NCBI RefSeq assembly: GCF_030169785.1
Contig: NZ_CP125854.1
Coordinates: forward strand, 3,162,001 to 3,226,000
DNA: 64,000 nucleotides
Reading direction: 5' to 3'
Source: Bdellovibrio sp. 22V
GTDB lineage: Bacteria > Bdellovibrionota > Bdellovibrionia > Bdellovibrionales > Bdellovibrionaceae
In this document: positions 28,347-37,384 of the stretch, piece by piece
Layout of the letters: every line of letters starts with the position of its first letter
Numbering within the stretch: the stretch's first letter is position 1
The notes under the pieces: generated by a model
Databases searched by the model: none
The model's input: only the letters and a program-made list of their open reading frames with translations
What the model was told of the DNA's origin: nothing
Program-made: the position numbers and the translations under genes

Positions 28347-28796
28347 TTATTGGCACTGAGAACAGACGCCGAAGAAGTCCAAACGGTGGGAGACTTGTTT
28401 GTAACCCATCGTTTCGACCATCTTGATGTGCTGATCGAGATCGCAGATATGCAGAGGTTCCACACGCTGGCAATGACGGCAGATCACATGATGGTGATGA
28501 TGGCCGGATTCGAGAGCGAGCTCAAAGCGCGCCACACCGTCGCCAAATTCCATGCGCGAAACTATTTGCGCGTCTTCAAATTTTTTTAGAATACGATAGA
28601 TCGTAACGAGATCCATGCCTTCTGCTTTGCTGTCGAACTTTTTAAAAATCTCATCGGCAGAAATAGGTTCAGGATGATTGAGCAAGATTTTAAGCATTTG
28701 ACTGCGCTGCTGGGTGAGTTTCATCCCCGCCTTGCGCACTCTCTCGTTGAGAGAGGAGATATCAATGTTTTTTCTTTCTTGCCCACATTTCGACAT
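28347..28796 (-). CDS. Fur-family metal or peroxide regulator
   Basis: A 149-residue transcription factor. The winged-helix N-terminal half contains GMKLTQQRSQMLKILLNHPEPISADEIF, read in two parts. The dimerisation half has the run of histidines in SGHHHHHVICRHCQRVEPLHICDLD and a final CSQC. The two CxxC pairs form the structural zinc site seen in Fur, PerR and Zur. Which metal it senses cannot be decided from sequence. It abuts the stop of the PAS kinase gene (convergent, no gap). Confidence 0.9.
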   Translation of the reverse strand: MSKCGQERKNIDISSLNERVRKAGMKLTQQRSQMLKILLNHPEPISADEIFKKFDSKAEGMDLVTIYRILKKFEDAQIVSRMEFGDGVARFELALESGHHHHHVICRHCQRVEPLHICDLDQHIKMVETMGYKQVSHRLDFFGVCSQCQ

Positions 28797-28832
28797 GGGC
28801 CCTTTGATACACTAGATCCCGCTTAAAATCCA

Positions 28833-29558
28833 CTAGGTTTCTTGCTTTCGCAGCCGGCGAAGAGAGCTAAGTCCATAATATGTATAAGAAAGTCCTGATA
28901 ATACGGGAACAAGAAAAAATGCCAAGGGAATGTAAGATAGGAGACCTAATAACATTCCCATTCCAAAGAGCGTGTGCCCCTCTTCCTTTTCGATTTGCTG
29001 GCGTTCTTCTTTCGTCGCATAGTCTTGAAGAACATCGTACATGAAAACTCTTTTATTAAGCCACGCCGTCAGCAAAAGCGGCACAAGCACCTGACACCCG
29101 GGCACCAGCCACAAAGGCAGAGTCACCACAAAAGCCATACAAAACAAAACAGTCGCAACCACCGTGTTCCAAACACTCCCCGCCAGCGAGCCGCCCCGTT
29201 TTTTCTCGAGATCTTTAAAATCTTCGTCACTCACCCACTTGAGCAAAACCGGCATCACGAAAAGAGACGTCAAAATCACCGCTAATAAAAATGCCACCGG
29301 GATAAACGCCATAATGAGAAACAGCACGGCCGTCCAACTTGCGAGCTCTAAAAATCCCGTCTGATTTTGCACCCACTGAAAAAGGCTCATGCCGCTAAAA
29401 AAAGAGGACAGCCCCAGCACCCAGTTCGGCCAGAAAATGATGAATAGCAAGAGCACCAAGATCATCGCTACAAAAGACGGTGCGAGAATAAGCAAAAGCA
29501 TTCTCCAGCGAAAGAGCGCACCGAAAGCACTGCGAAATGAGAATAGGATTGAACTCAT
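28833..29558 (-). CDS. EI24 domain (CysZ-like) membrane protein
   Basis: A 241-residue inner-membrane protein with four to six hydrophobic segments and no signal peptide. The opening SFRSAFGALFRWRMLLLILAPS (read in parts) and the central LPLWLVPGCQVLVPLLLTAWLNKRVFMYDVL segment fit the EI24/CysZ family, which includes the CysZ sulfate permease; many members have unknown function. The ATG at 29558 is preferred over a 59-codon upstream extension whose sequence overlaps the divergent phosphatase gene. Confidence 0.75.
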   Translation of the reverse strand: MSSILFSFRSAFGALFRWRMLLLILAPSFVAMILVLLLFIIFWPNWVLGLSSFFSGMSLFQWVQNQTGFLELASWTAVLFLIMAFIPVAFLLAVILTSLFVMPVLLKWVSDEDFKDLEKKRGGSLAGSVWNTVVATVLFCMAFVVTLPLWLVPGCQVLVPLLLTAWLNKRVFMYDVLQDYATKEERQQIEKEEGHTLFGMGMLLGLLSYIPLAFFLVPVLSGLSYTYYGLSSLRRLRKQET

Positions 29559-29612
29559 ATTCAGATTTTTTCCCTTTCCGAGAGCGAATGCAAGTGCTTC
29601 AATGAGAGAACT

Positions 29613-30206
29613 ATGCAGAAAATCATTCATCTCTTTCGCCATGGGCAAACTGACTGGAACATCCATCGCCGTATGCAAGGACACACGGACATTCCTCTGA
29701 ATGAGGAAGGCCGTCGCCAAGCGCTCTCTTTGCAAACTTATTTCAAGGAAAACAGCGTTGAGCTTTTTATGTCGAGTGACTTAGTGCGAGCCCAGCAAAC
29801 CGCGCAAATTGCTAATGCTCATTTGTCGCTGCCTTTTTTCACTTCGCCTGAATTCCGTGAAGCCCGCTTGGGTGAGCTCGAAGGACTGACGCAGGCGGAG
29901 GCCGATGCCAAGTTTGGTGCGGAGTCTTGGCAAAAATGGATCTCTCTCAACCCTGAGGACTTTCATTTCCGTTATCCGCAGGGAGAAAGTGCTCATGAAA
30001 CCATTGATCGTTTCACGGCAGGTTTAAAAAACTTTTGCCTGAAGCATGACTTTCAGAGTGCGGGTCTCTGCACGCATGGTTTGGTTATGCGTCGTTTTTT
30101 ACACTCATTGCGCCCGGAAATGACCGAGCTTCTGCCCATTCCAAACTGCGTGGTTTACAAAGTGGAATGGGATCCAAAATCACATCTTTTCAGTTTCTCA
30201 CTTTAA
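29613..30206 (+). CDS. Histidine phosphatase family protein (phosphoglycerate mutase-like)
   Basis: A 197-residue cytoplasmic phosphatase. The catalytic motif LFRHGQTDWN is at residues 7-16, EARLGELEG supplies the acid segment, and the second histidine is in LCTHGLVMR near 152. The size and single-domain layout fit the CobC/GpmB/PhoE group of broad phosphatases rather than a true glycolytic mutase. The substrate is unknown. The gene ends in a 9-base convergent overlap with cti. Confidence 0.88.
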   Translation: MQKIIHLFRHGQTDWNIHRRMQGHTDIPLNEEGRRQALSLQTYFKENSVELFMSSDLVRAQQTAQIANAHLSLPFFTSPEFREARLGELEGLTQAEADAKFGAESWQKWISLNPEDFHFRYPQGESAHETIDRFTAGLKNFCLKHDFQSAGLCTHGLVMRRFLHSLRPEMTELLPIPNCVVYKVEWDPKSHLFSFSL

Positions 30207-32525
30207 TTCGTAGCGGGTCAGATCCAAGAAGCCGAACTGGGTCGGATCCGTATTTCTAAAATGCGCGATCAGTTCGTCATAATGGAGCCAGAACGAATCC
30301 TGCGTACGGCGAACACCGAAGACATCAACAAGCTTCTGATAATCTTTTGCGGATTTTACTTTTTGAATTTGCGCGACAAAGATCGCAAGATTCTTTTCTT
30401 CAACGTCAAAAATCATATTGGGATAAGATCCCCAATAACCTTCGTGCACTGTCAATGTATCATTCTTAGGATCCATGCGCAGGGATTCCCCGGTGATCCA
30501 GGAAATATTCTCGTGCTCTTTATTGTGAATAATTGAAAAGACGCGCATCGGTTGCTCAGCGCTTGTCACTTTCAAAAGACTCAAATCCGGAAAGTATTTT
30601 GCAAAAGGTGTCGCCTTGCCCGCTTTAACAGCGGCGATGGGACGCAGTTCTTTTTCTAAACCGTGCGGCTTAAACGTGGCTGCCATGCTGTCGGGAACTT
30701 GGAGACTCTTCCAGTTGACCCTATCGAAAGAACCGCGAACGGTTTCGTTGAGGCGGAAAAAAAGAATCTTTTCCACGAGCTGTTTTTTGGTGTGAATCTC
30801 CTCATTGTACTTTATCGCTGTCGGATCTGCAGCACCCACTGTTGGAAAGATGTACGCCATTTTCGCTCTTGCTAAAAGGCCGCGATACCATTCACGACGG
30901 TATTGCAGTCTTTGTTCGCTGGGAAGGAACATCAAAAAGAGTTCTTCTGCTTCCATGCGAATCATATCCATGTAAATACGCGTAAGAAGCTGGTGGCTGA
31001 CGTTTCCAAACACGTCGAAATTCACGACAAGGTTGTAAACGAGACGCTCCAAAAGAGGATAATCCAGAACGAAAACGGTTTTAGAAAGATCTCCGATCGC
31101 GCCCTTTAAAACCACGGCGTTATCATCGTGTCTAAAAACCGTCAGCACGGCGTTGTTATTCACCCCTTCACCGTCCCAGATATCCTTGAGGCTATAACCC
31201 TGCGGTTTGTTTTGCACATACCACTCGTTGCGCAGGACACGGTAAGCTTCCCGGTGATCGACAAGCCTCTTGAGGAAAATCGGTGTGTCTTGCAGTTTTA
31301 CGTCGCTGCCCCAAACTCCGGGAAGCATCAGCATGTCCTGTGCTTTCACCTCATAATCCCGGGACAAAACCATATTGTCTGAATCAGGGTTTAGGAAAAA
31401 GACATAGAACTGCTCTTGAATGGAGTTCACAGCCATGCTGCCGTTACAGACGGGGCCTTTAATAAAAGTACTGACCTCATACTGAGCATCATCCAATAAA
31501 AACTGGTAACGTGCTTTTACAGGAATATCTTTAAACGCTTTGAAAGGATTTTCAGCCACTGTCGGTTCATAACTAGGAATAGTTTCTGCCGACCACTTCG
31601 TGGCCCAGAATATTTTTTTATAACGGGCCAGCTTCGCTGGGCTCCACTCATAGGGTATGTGGGTCTTTAGTACCACGGTGCCGGGAAACTTTTTAAGGCA
31701 ATAGTGAAAAGAGGCGACACCGGGATCGTCATTCGGTCGGCGCGTGGCGATCTCTTCGGCGCCCTTTGCGCACGCCGTTTTCGAACGCACCAAACGGAAG
31801 AACTGATTTTTTTCCTCGGGAAAGTAAATATGCGCCAAGAAAAGATGCTCGTAAATGTAGCGGCTGACTAACTGGTGTGGAATATCCCGATCATTGAGGA
31901 AAGCCTCCCATTCGCGGATCTGTTTTCGCAAAACGGGGGAAACCTCACTTTGTTCTTTCAGTGTTTGGGCCGTGGGACCTGGAGCGCCCTTTTTAATCCA
32001 CTCTTCGATATGATTCATCTCAGCCGCTGAGAGCGCTGGCAACCCGTAAGGCATGCCTAACTCGGGCGAGTTTTTCCTGATTGTTTCTAGTTCTGCCGGT
32101 GAAGATGGACAAATTTGCGACTCGGCGACCTGTCTTTGAATGTTCTTTTTCGGTTGCTCGAAACGTAACTGCAAAAGACCCATAAAAAGGTTTTCTTTGC
32201 TGTTGCGGCTGGTGTTGAGTTCATAAAAATCGCGCTTGCGCCATTCGGAGGTCCCATGCGCATCAATCCATAGGCGCGACGGTGCCACGCTGCTGGTGCG
32301 GGTTCCGTTGTAGACGTTAAGCTTATTGGCTCCGCGTTCAAACCCCTCGAAGTTTTGTAAATTCAGCTGGCAGGGACCGTTAAAGCAGCTATGGCAAGCA
32401 ACACATCTGTTGTCGAAAATGGGCTGAATTCTGCGCGTATAAAGATCCACGGGGACTTCCGCTTTTGAGACGCTTGTCATCACAACTGAAATAAAACAAA
32501 CCACCATGATCTTAATAAATTGCAT
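30198..32525 (-). CDS. cti: Fatty-acid cis/trans isomerase (periplasmic cytochrome c-type)
   Basis: A 775-residue exported protein. MQFIKIMVVCFISVVMTSVSKAE is the signal peptide, followed by the heme-c motif CVACH at residues 41-45 in a QPIFDNRCVACHSCFNGPCQL context that matches Pseudomonas/Vibrio Cti. ERGANKLNVYNGTRTSSVAPSRL and HGTSEWRKRDFYELN are also Cti-like. The enzyme turns cis-unsaturated membrane fatty acids into trans forms without opening the lipid, and so quickly rigidifies the membrane under solvent or heat stress. The frame is open for 213 codons upstream, but the ATG at 32525 with GGGGAG upstream and a signal peptide is the true start. Confidence 0.9.
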   Translation of the reverse strand: MQFIKIMVVCFISVVMTSVSKAEVPVDLYTRRIQPIFDNRCVACHSCFNGPCQLNLQNFEGFERGANKLNVYNGTRTSSVAPSRLWIDAHGTSEWRKRDFYELNTSRNSKENLFMGLLQLRFEQPKKNIQRQVAESQICPSSPAELETIRKNSPELGMPYGLPALSAAEMNHIEEWIKKGAPGPTAQTLKEQSEVSPVLRKQIREWEAFLNDRDIPHQLVSRYIYEHLFLAHIYFPEEKNQFFRLVRSKTACAKGAEEIATRRPNDDPGVASFHYCLKKFPGTVVLKTHIPYEWSPAKLARYKKIFWATKWSAETIPSYEPTVAENPFKAFKDIPVKARYQFLLDDAQYEVSTFIKGPVCNGSMAVNSIQEQFYVFFLNPDSDNMVLSRDYEVKAQDMLMLPGVWGSDVKLQDTPIFLKRLVDHREAYRVLRNEWYVQNKPQGYSLKDIWDGEGVNNNAVLTVFRHDDNAVVLKGAIGDLSKTVFVLDYPLLERLVYNLVVNFDVFGNVSHQLLTRIYMDMIRMEAEELFLMFLPSEQRLQYRREWYRGLLARAKMAYIFPTVGAADPTAIKYNEEIHTKKQLVEKILFFRLNETVRGSFDRVNWKSLQVPDSMAATFKPHGLEKELRPIAAVKAGKATPFAKYFPDLSLLKVTSAEQPMRVFSIIHNKEHENISWITGESLRMDPKNDTLTVHEGYWGSYPNMIFDVEEKNLAIFVAQIQKVKSAKDYQKLVDVFGVRRTQDSFWLHYDELIAHFRNTDPTQFGFLDLTRYELK

Positions 32526-32603
32526 AAATCCACGCTCCCCGTGTATTCTGCAAATATAAAACTCTTTCTTGATTAAGGGAAAGAACAAAGAGCGAGGAAG
32601 ATC

Positions 32604-33122
32604 ATGGAAAAAATTCCGTTTCAAATCGTACAAAATTCGATCGATAAAATCTGCAGTATCACGGAAGAAAGTGATCTTGAAACAGCATCGCAACACCTGT
32701 TTGATGCTCAGCCGGATCTTGCCGGTTTCTTTATGGAGTTTATCGAAGACATGAGCGAAGGCGCTCAAGATCTTGGTTTCATGATGGCTTTGATCCTTAA
32801 TAAATCTTTCGAGGATCAGTACACAAGCCTGCGCCCGATGAACGAAGATGAAGTCGTCGCGCGTTTTGAAAAAAATGAAGCTGAGTTCGAACGCTACTTG
32901 CAAATCAACGACGATATGATCTCTGAGTTGCAGGAAAGAGCGACAGCCGAAGGCCAACCGGAAATCTTGAACTACATCATTGAAGAGCTTTTCATGTCTC
33001 CAGAGTTGGAGCCTTCTCTTGAGGCGAATGAGCAAATTCATTTGTTCATCATCTGCAAATTCTTTGTGGATTGCCTTAACGAACTTGCAACGGAAAAAGC
33101 TCCGGAGATGGTTCGCCACTAG
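32604..33122 (+). CDS. Acidic helical protein of unknown function, 172 residues
   Basis: This gene is divergent from cti with a 78-base gap and has a good GAGGAAG ribosome binding site. The protein is soluble, strongly acidic and almost all helical (QPDLAGFFMEFIEDMSEGAQDLGFMMALIL; EANEQIHLFIICKFFVDCLNEL, both read in parts). It has no family I recognise. Opposite-strand sequence in the same region is the false upstream extension of cti. A clear terminator follows at 33171-33200. Confidence 0.75.
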   Translation: MEKIPFQIVQNSIDKICSITEESDLETASQHLFDAQPDLAGFFMEFIEDMSEGAQDLGFMMALILNKSFEDQYTSLRPMNEDEVVARFEKNEAEFERYLQINDDMISELQERATAEGQPEILNYIIEELFMSPELEPSLEANEQIHLFIICKFFVDCLNELATEKAPEMVRH

Positions 33123-33170
33123 GCCCTGTTTAGGGAATTCGTCACCTAGTGACAAGTTACGCAAAATTCC

Positions 33171-33200
33171 AAGGGTGTCTCGAATTGAGACACCCTTTTT
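33171..33200 (+). terminator. Rho-independent terminator
   Basis: A perfect 9-bp stem, GGGTGTCTC (33173-33181) with GAGACACCC (33187-33195), a GAATT loop and an immediate run of five T. It sits 50 bases after the acidic helical protein gene and before the next promoter. Confidence 0.9.
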
Positions 33201-33266
33201 AGTTTAAAATTCATATTAACAGGCACATACCTTGCTCTCCTAAGTTCAAAACTAAAAGGAGAGAAC

Positions 33267-34067
33267 ATGTCATCTAAACTACTTTCATTAACAATCGCTG
33301 GTATTATGGGGCTGCAAAGTGCCGCTATGGCGCAAACGGACCGCACGGCGGGTATTGGCGATGAGCAGATTAAAAACGCTAAAATCAACATGCAGGCTTT
33401 TAAAGCCGAGCTTGTAACCTTAGATCAAGCTTTGTTGGCAGCGAAAGAGTCGATCCTTAAACGCGATTCTAAAGGCTCTATCCTTAACGGCACGGCAATT
33501 ACCGGTGCGGCTTTAGGACTTGGTTTAACAACGTACTCTTACTTTGCTTTCCGCTCTCGCTCATCCGGTGCGGGAATTTTAGGTCTTTTTGCCGGCGCGG
33601 CCAGCGTTCTTGCAACTTTAGGTTCTTCAGGAACAAGCGTTGCGAGCAAAGCTGTTAAAGGCGACCTTGACCTTAAAGATTTCGAAGCCAAATTGAATGC
33701 CGCAGAAGCGGAAGTCAACGAAGCTGTCACAACAGCGACGGACAAATCAGCTTCCGCTCTTTTGGAGCGTTTGCAAAACGACCTCGCGCAAGTTCGCGTC
33801 GCTTTGGTAAAATATGAAGCGTCTGACGACTCGCACGCAAAAGACATGTTGATTGCACAGCTTACGCAAGCAGCGGGCGCAGCTATCACCGTTTACGGCG
33901 TTACTCAACACAACTCTAAAGCGACATTGATTGGTCCTTTGGTGATGAGTGCCGGAAACTTGGGACAAATCATCCGCGGTCTTTCTGATTCCGAGGCGAA
34001 ATTGATCGTGAACCAAATCGATCAAACCCGCACCTCTTTAAATACTTTGGCACTAACACTTGAGTAA
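33267..34067 (+). CDS. Exported protein of unknown function, 266 residues
   Basis: MSSKLLSLTIAGIMGLQSAAMAQ is a signal peptide, with AGGAGAG upstream. The mature protein alternates helical charged regions (LNAAEAEVNEAVTTATDKSASALLERL, read in parts) with glycine- and alanine-rich hydrophobic segments (residues 75-100, 105-125, 208-230) that could insert in a membrane. It has no recognised family. It is followed 4 bases later by another exported protein gene, so the two form an operon that begins after the terminator at 33200. Confidence 0.7.
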   Translation: MSSKLLSLTIAGIMGLQSAAMAQTDRTAGIGDEQIKNAKINMQAFKAELVTLDQALLAAKESILKRDSKGSILNGTAITGAALGLGLTTYSYFAFRSRSSGAGILGLFAGAASVLATLGSSGTSVASKAVKGDLDLKDFEAKLNAAEAEVNEAVTTATDKSASALLERLQNDLAQVRVALVKYEASDDSHAKDMLIAQLTQAAGAAITVYGVTQHNSKATLIGPLVMSAGNLGQIIRGLSDSEAKLIVNQIDQTRTSLNTLALTLE

Positions 34068-34071
34068 ATAA

Positions 34072-35049
34072 ATGAGAACATCGACTCGCCTTCTAGGTTG
34101 GCTTTTGTTTTTGGTCCTGAGCGGTTCCTTGACTGCTCAGGCCAAGGCGCCTCGTTGCGAGTCGATCTTTTTTCCGACAGTTCGCGACGTTCTTGAGCAA
34201 GTCGATAAAGACAATAATCTTTTTCTTTTTAAAGGCACCTCGAGTGAGGCCTATATCAAAAATTTTTCCTGGATAAGAAAAAGAAAGATCCGCAAGATTC
34301 TAGAAAATACGGACATTCAGACGTTGACCTCTGAAAAAGCCGTTGAAAGATATGCAATTGAATTAGGTTCCGTTTTGTTTGGCAAAACAGACAGTATTCT
34401 TCGTTGGACAAAAAATCCCAAGGAAACCCGCCTTGAAGAATCCACCGTTATTTTAATTAAAGAAAAACTTTTGCAAGATGGACTTGTACAAACCTGGAGC
34501 ACGATTCGCGACCCCCGCGACGTGACGGCTTTTAGAAAAGGTCTGGATAAAGTCGCTGCTTTTACCCACAGCAAAACTTTTGAGCTTTTGCGCTTTCCGT
34601 TTGCTTTGCCCAGCCTGAAGAATTCAGAAATTCCGCCAGCACTGATGTTTAAAATTGTGCGCGACGGGTTTAAAGCTCACGCCGAAGAAGCGCGTATCGC
34701 TTTGAAGTCGCAAACCAAAATTGATGCTTACAATACTTTCCGCAAAGTCTATAGCTCCGTCTTTTTTAGTATTGTTATGATTTTTAATATTCAAACAGGT
34801 TACGAGCAAATGACCGCTCTGCACCAACAACAAGTCGACACTGTGATTCATCAGATCAAAGAAAGCCGAAACGTCATGGAGTCGATGGTCGAACAACTGA
34901 AAAAAGAACAGTTCGAAGAGGCCTATCGCGGAGCTGAAGCCGACTTCATTCAAAAATGGGGCGAGCCCCCAACAGCCGCCGAAAAACAGATTCTTCGCGC
35001 GAAAATTGCGGAAGCTTTGCACTACACTCCTGAAAGCGCTTCACACTAA
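34072..35049 (+). CDS. Exported protein of unknown function, 325 residues
   Basis: The signal peptide is MRTSTRLLGWLLFLVLSGSLTAQA. The mature part is mostly helical, with one moderately hydrophobic stretch (VFFSIVMIFNIQTGYEQ, near residue 235) followed by a likely coiled coil (residues 250-310, IKESRNVMESMVEQLKKEQFEE). No motif is known to me. It is the second gene of the pair begun at 33267 and ends 5 bases before a convergent HD-GYP gene. Confidence 0.7.
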   Translation: MRTSTRLLGWLLFLVLSGSLTAQAKAPRCESIFFPTVRDVLEQVDKDNNLFLFKGTSSEAYIKNFSWIRKRKIRKILENTDIQTLTSEKAVERYAIELGSVLFGKTDSILRWTKNPKETRLEESTVILIKEKLLQDGLVQTWSTIRDPRDVTAFRKGLDKVAAFTHSKTFELLRFPFALPSLKNSEIPPALMFKIVRDGFKAHAEEARIALKSQTKIDAYNTFRKVYSSVFFSIVMIFNIQTGYEQMTALHQQQVDTVIHQIKESRNVMESMVEQLKKEQFEEAYRGAEADFIQKWGEPPTAAEKQILRAKIAEALHYTPESASH

Positions 35050-35054
35050 ATGCA

Positions 35055-36041
35055 TTATACGATTTTTTTGACGGGCGCTGCCGGCTGACCGAGCAAAGCC
35101 TGTTTAAGCGCCAGAAACGCCGGCTTATGAAACGGTTGTCCCAGTGTCACTTCGATATAGGTCAACGCTTGCGCCGGTGTTTTCGGATTCGGATTGTTCA
35201 CGGAAGGCATTACGATTTCCGAAAAACAATCCGCAAGCGCCACGATTCTGGCGAACGGATTCATCTTAATGTCACGAATACGGCGAGGATATCCCTGCCC
35301 CGGCGCATTTTCATGATGCTCCAAAACAATTGCGATAATATCGTCGGAAATCGAAGGCATGCTTCTTAGAATTTCAACACCGCGATACACATGACTTTCG
35401 TATGCCGCCGTCTGATCGCGGTTCATGGCATGGCGAGGCAGCTCAAGGATTTCGTCAGGAAGCTCTTTCATTCCTACATCATGAAGAAGCGCACCGAGCG
35501 CCAGCTTTTCAAGATTCTGGGCCAGGGTCCATTTCATCGCCCGCGCGACGATCACTGAAATAGCCGACACCATCATTGAGTGACGGATCAGTTCGTCGTT
35601 AAGCTTCGACATCATTTCAATGACGTTGCCGATATCAGGTTTATTGTCGACAAGTGTTTGGATGGATTTACTGACGATCTTGGAATGTTCCATGGACTGG
35701 TGATCGAATCCCAGGTGCTCGATCTCTTTAAAAATGGAATCGGCGGCCAATGCCAGGAACTGGGCCTTGCGCTCTTCGCTGAATTTTTCGCTGTCGAGAA
35801 CAATTCCGGCGACTGTCAGAGTTTGCCCGACGCATTTGTGAAAGTCCGACTTTCTGACGTAAAGCCATTCGGCCTTTTCGGGGAAGTGCATCTGGTCAAA
35901 GTTGACCTTTGAGCCTTCTTTAAGAATCATCACATAATTTGTTTCTGAGAGTTTAAGAAAGATATCCACGGGAACCTGAGTTCCGGAGATGAATTCACTC
36001 CTTGAAACTGCCACGTAGTCGTCCTGAATCTTCGTGTCCAT
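35055..36041 (-). CDS. HD-GYP domain protein, likely cyclic-di-GMP phosphodiesterase
   Basis: A 328-residue protein with an N-terminal beta-rich region (residues 1-75) that looks like a sensor or PilZ-like domain, and an HD-GYP domain at residues ~145-325. LGALLHDVGMKELP contains the HD pair, SHVYRGVEILRS the next histidine, and EHHENAPGQGYPRRI the HHE and GYP motifs. The usual DG before xGYP is PG here, a mild departure. FARIVALADCFSE completes the family pattern. It probably hydrolyses cyclic di-GMP. The ATG at 36041 is used; a TTG two codons earlier is an alternative. Confidence 0.85.
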   Translation of the reverse strand: MDTKIQDDYVAVSRSEFISGTQVPVDIFLKLSETNYVMILKEGSKVNFDQMHFPEKAEWLYVRKSDFHKCVGQTLTVAGIVLDSEKFSEERKAQFLALAADSIFKEIEHLGFDHQSMEHSKIVSKSIQTLVDNKPDIGNVIEMMSKLNDELIRHSMMVSAISVIVARAMKWTLAQNLEKLALGALLHDVGMKELPDEILELPRHAMNRDQTAAYESHVYRGVEILRSMPSISDDIIAIVLEHHENAPGQGYPRRIRDIKMNPFARIVALADCFSEIVMPSVNNPNPKTPAQALTYIEVTLGQPFHKPAFLALKQALLGQPAAPVKKIV

Positions 36042-36206
36042 CCACAACTTATCGGTTGTTTAGAAAAATTACTGGAGTTCGCCTCAACTTGAGACGTTGG
36101 TGAAGGCTGGTGTTCTTTTGCATCTTGTATTCGTTCAGTTTGCTCGAGTCTTTTTTGACGTTACGGAATTTACTTCTACCCTGAAGTTATCAACGGCGGA
36201 GGCAGC

Positions 36207-37238
36207 ATGAATTCAATGAGCAAAAATGTTCTGACGGGTTTAGGTTTTGGCGTCTTGGGATACGCCCTTTACACGCTGACGCGAAATACGGTTCGCTATT
36301 GCAACTTTAAAGAAAAAGTCGTGGTGATCTCGGGTGGTTCGCGCGGCCTGGGACTTGTTCTTGCCAAGGAATTCGCGAAAGAAGGCGCGATCATTTATCT
36401 TTTAGCCCGGGATGGAGAAGAACTTCGTCGCGCGCAGAATCAGCTGCAATTTGAAGTGCCGAATTGCACCGTCTTTTTTAGCATCTGCGATTCCACTCGT
36501 CCTTCAGACGTGCAAAACGCTTTGCGTGAGGCTTATGCCTACTACGGTCGCATTGACGTGATCGTAAATAATGCGGGCGTTATTACCACAGCTCCTTATG
36601 AAAACAGCAGCGCCGAAGATTTCGAAGAATCTTTGCGCGTGCACTTTTGGGCGGCTTACAACATGACAGAAGCGGCCTTGCCTTACCTGCGGGAATCGCA
36701 AGCTCCCCGCATTATCAATATCAGTTCCATCGGCGGAAAAATCGGAGTTCCGCATTTAAGTTCTTACTGTGTCGGAAAGTTCGCACTAGCCGGTTACTCC
36801 GAAACTTTGCGGGCGGAACTGATGCGCGAGAATATTTATGTTACAAGTGTTTATCCGGGACTTATGCGCACGGGTTCTTTTGGTCATGCAACTTTCAAAG
36901 GGCAATATCGCAAGGAATATGCGTGGTTTTCCATCGCGGATTCTTTACCTTTACTGACGGTCAGTGCGGAAAAAGCGGCTCGCGATATTGTAAATGCAGC
37001 TCGCATTGGCCGAGCTGAACTCGTGATTTCAACACCGGCAAAACTAGCAACACGCTTTGCAAGAGCCGCTCCCGAAATTTTTTCTGATATCATGTCACTG
37101 ACAAATGCATTTTTGCCTTCTCCGAGCGAGACAGAGCAAAAAGTTGAAGGACGAGGCGCGCATTCCGCTTTGTCTCCCAGTCCCATTACAAGACTTTCAG
37201 AGAGAGCCGCACGTCGAAATAACGAGCAATCGATTTAG
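36207..37238 (+). CDS. Membrane-anchored short-chain dehydrogenase/reductase
   Basis: A 343-residue SDR with a hydrophobic N-terminal segment (LTGLGFGVLGYALYTLT) that likely anchors it. The cofactor motif is ISGGSRGLGLVLAKEFA near residue 42, with VNNAGVI, NISSIGGKIG and the catalytic YCVGK. It has a 90-residue C-terminal extension after the catalytic core. The substrate is unknown. GGAGGCAGC is the ribosome binding site. A strong terminator follows within a few bases. Confidence 0.88.
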   Translation: MNSMSKNVLTGLGFGVLGYALYTLTRNTVRYCNFKEKVVVISGGSRGLGLVLAKEFAKEGAIIYLLARDGEELRRAQNQLQFEVPNCTVFFSICDSTRPSDVQNALREAYAYYGRIDVIVNNAGVITTAPYENSSAEDFEESLRVHFWAAYNMTEAALPYLRESQAPRIINISSIGGKIGVPHLSSYCVGKFALAGYSETLRAELMRENIYVTSVYPGLMRTGSFGHATFKGQYRKEYAWFSIADSLPLLTVSAEKAARDIVNAARIGRAELVISTPAKLATRFARAAPEIFSDIMSLTNAFLPSPSETEQKVEGRGAHSALSPSPITRLSERAARRNNEQSI

Positions 37239-37240
37239 GT

Positions 37241-37278
37241 CGAGAGAGGGAGCATTCTCCCTCTCTCGTGTTTTTTTA
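37241..37278 (+). terminator. Rho-independent terminator
   Basis: A 12-bp perfect stem (37241-37252 with 37257-37268, sequence CGAGAGAGGGAG and its complement), a CATT loop, then TG and seven T. It lies 2 bases after the dehydrogenase stop codon. Confidence 0.93.
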
Positions 37279-37384
37279 CGAGATTGCACGAATAAAAATC
37301 GGCCCCTAATTCAGAGGGAACACTCCGCTTTTTTTTAGTCTAAATTTCTTCAATATTCTTTCAAATTCGACCGAAAAGTAAGGC

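Noticed and set aside
29559-29735. 59-codon upstream extension of the EI24 protein
   Set aside because: It overlaps the divergent phosphatase gene, and the ATG at 29558 directly precedes the family's usual N-terminus.
32526-33164. 213-codon N-terminal extension of cti on the minus strand
   Set aside because: It lies antisense to a well-formed gene with its own ribosome binding site, and the signal peptide and GGGGAG site place the cti start at 32525.
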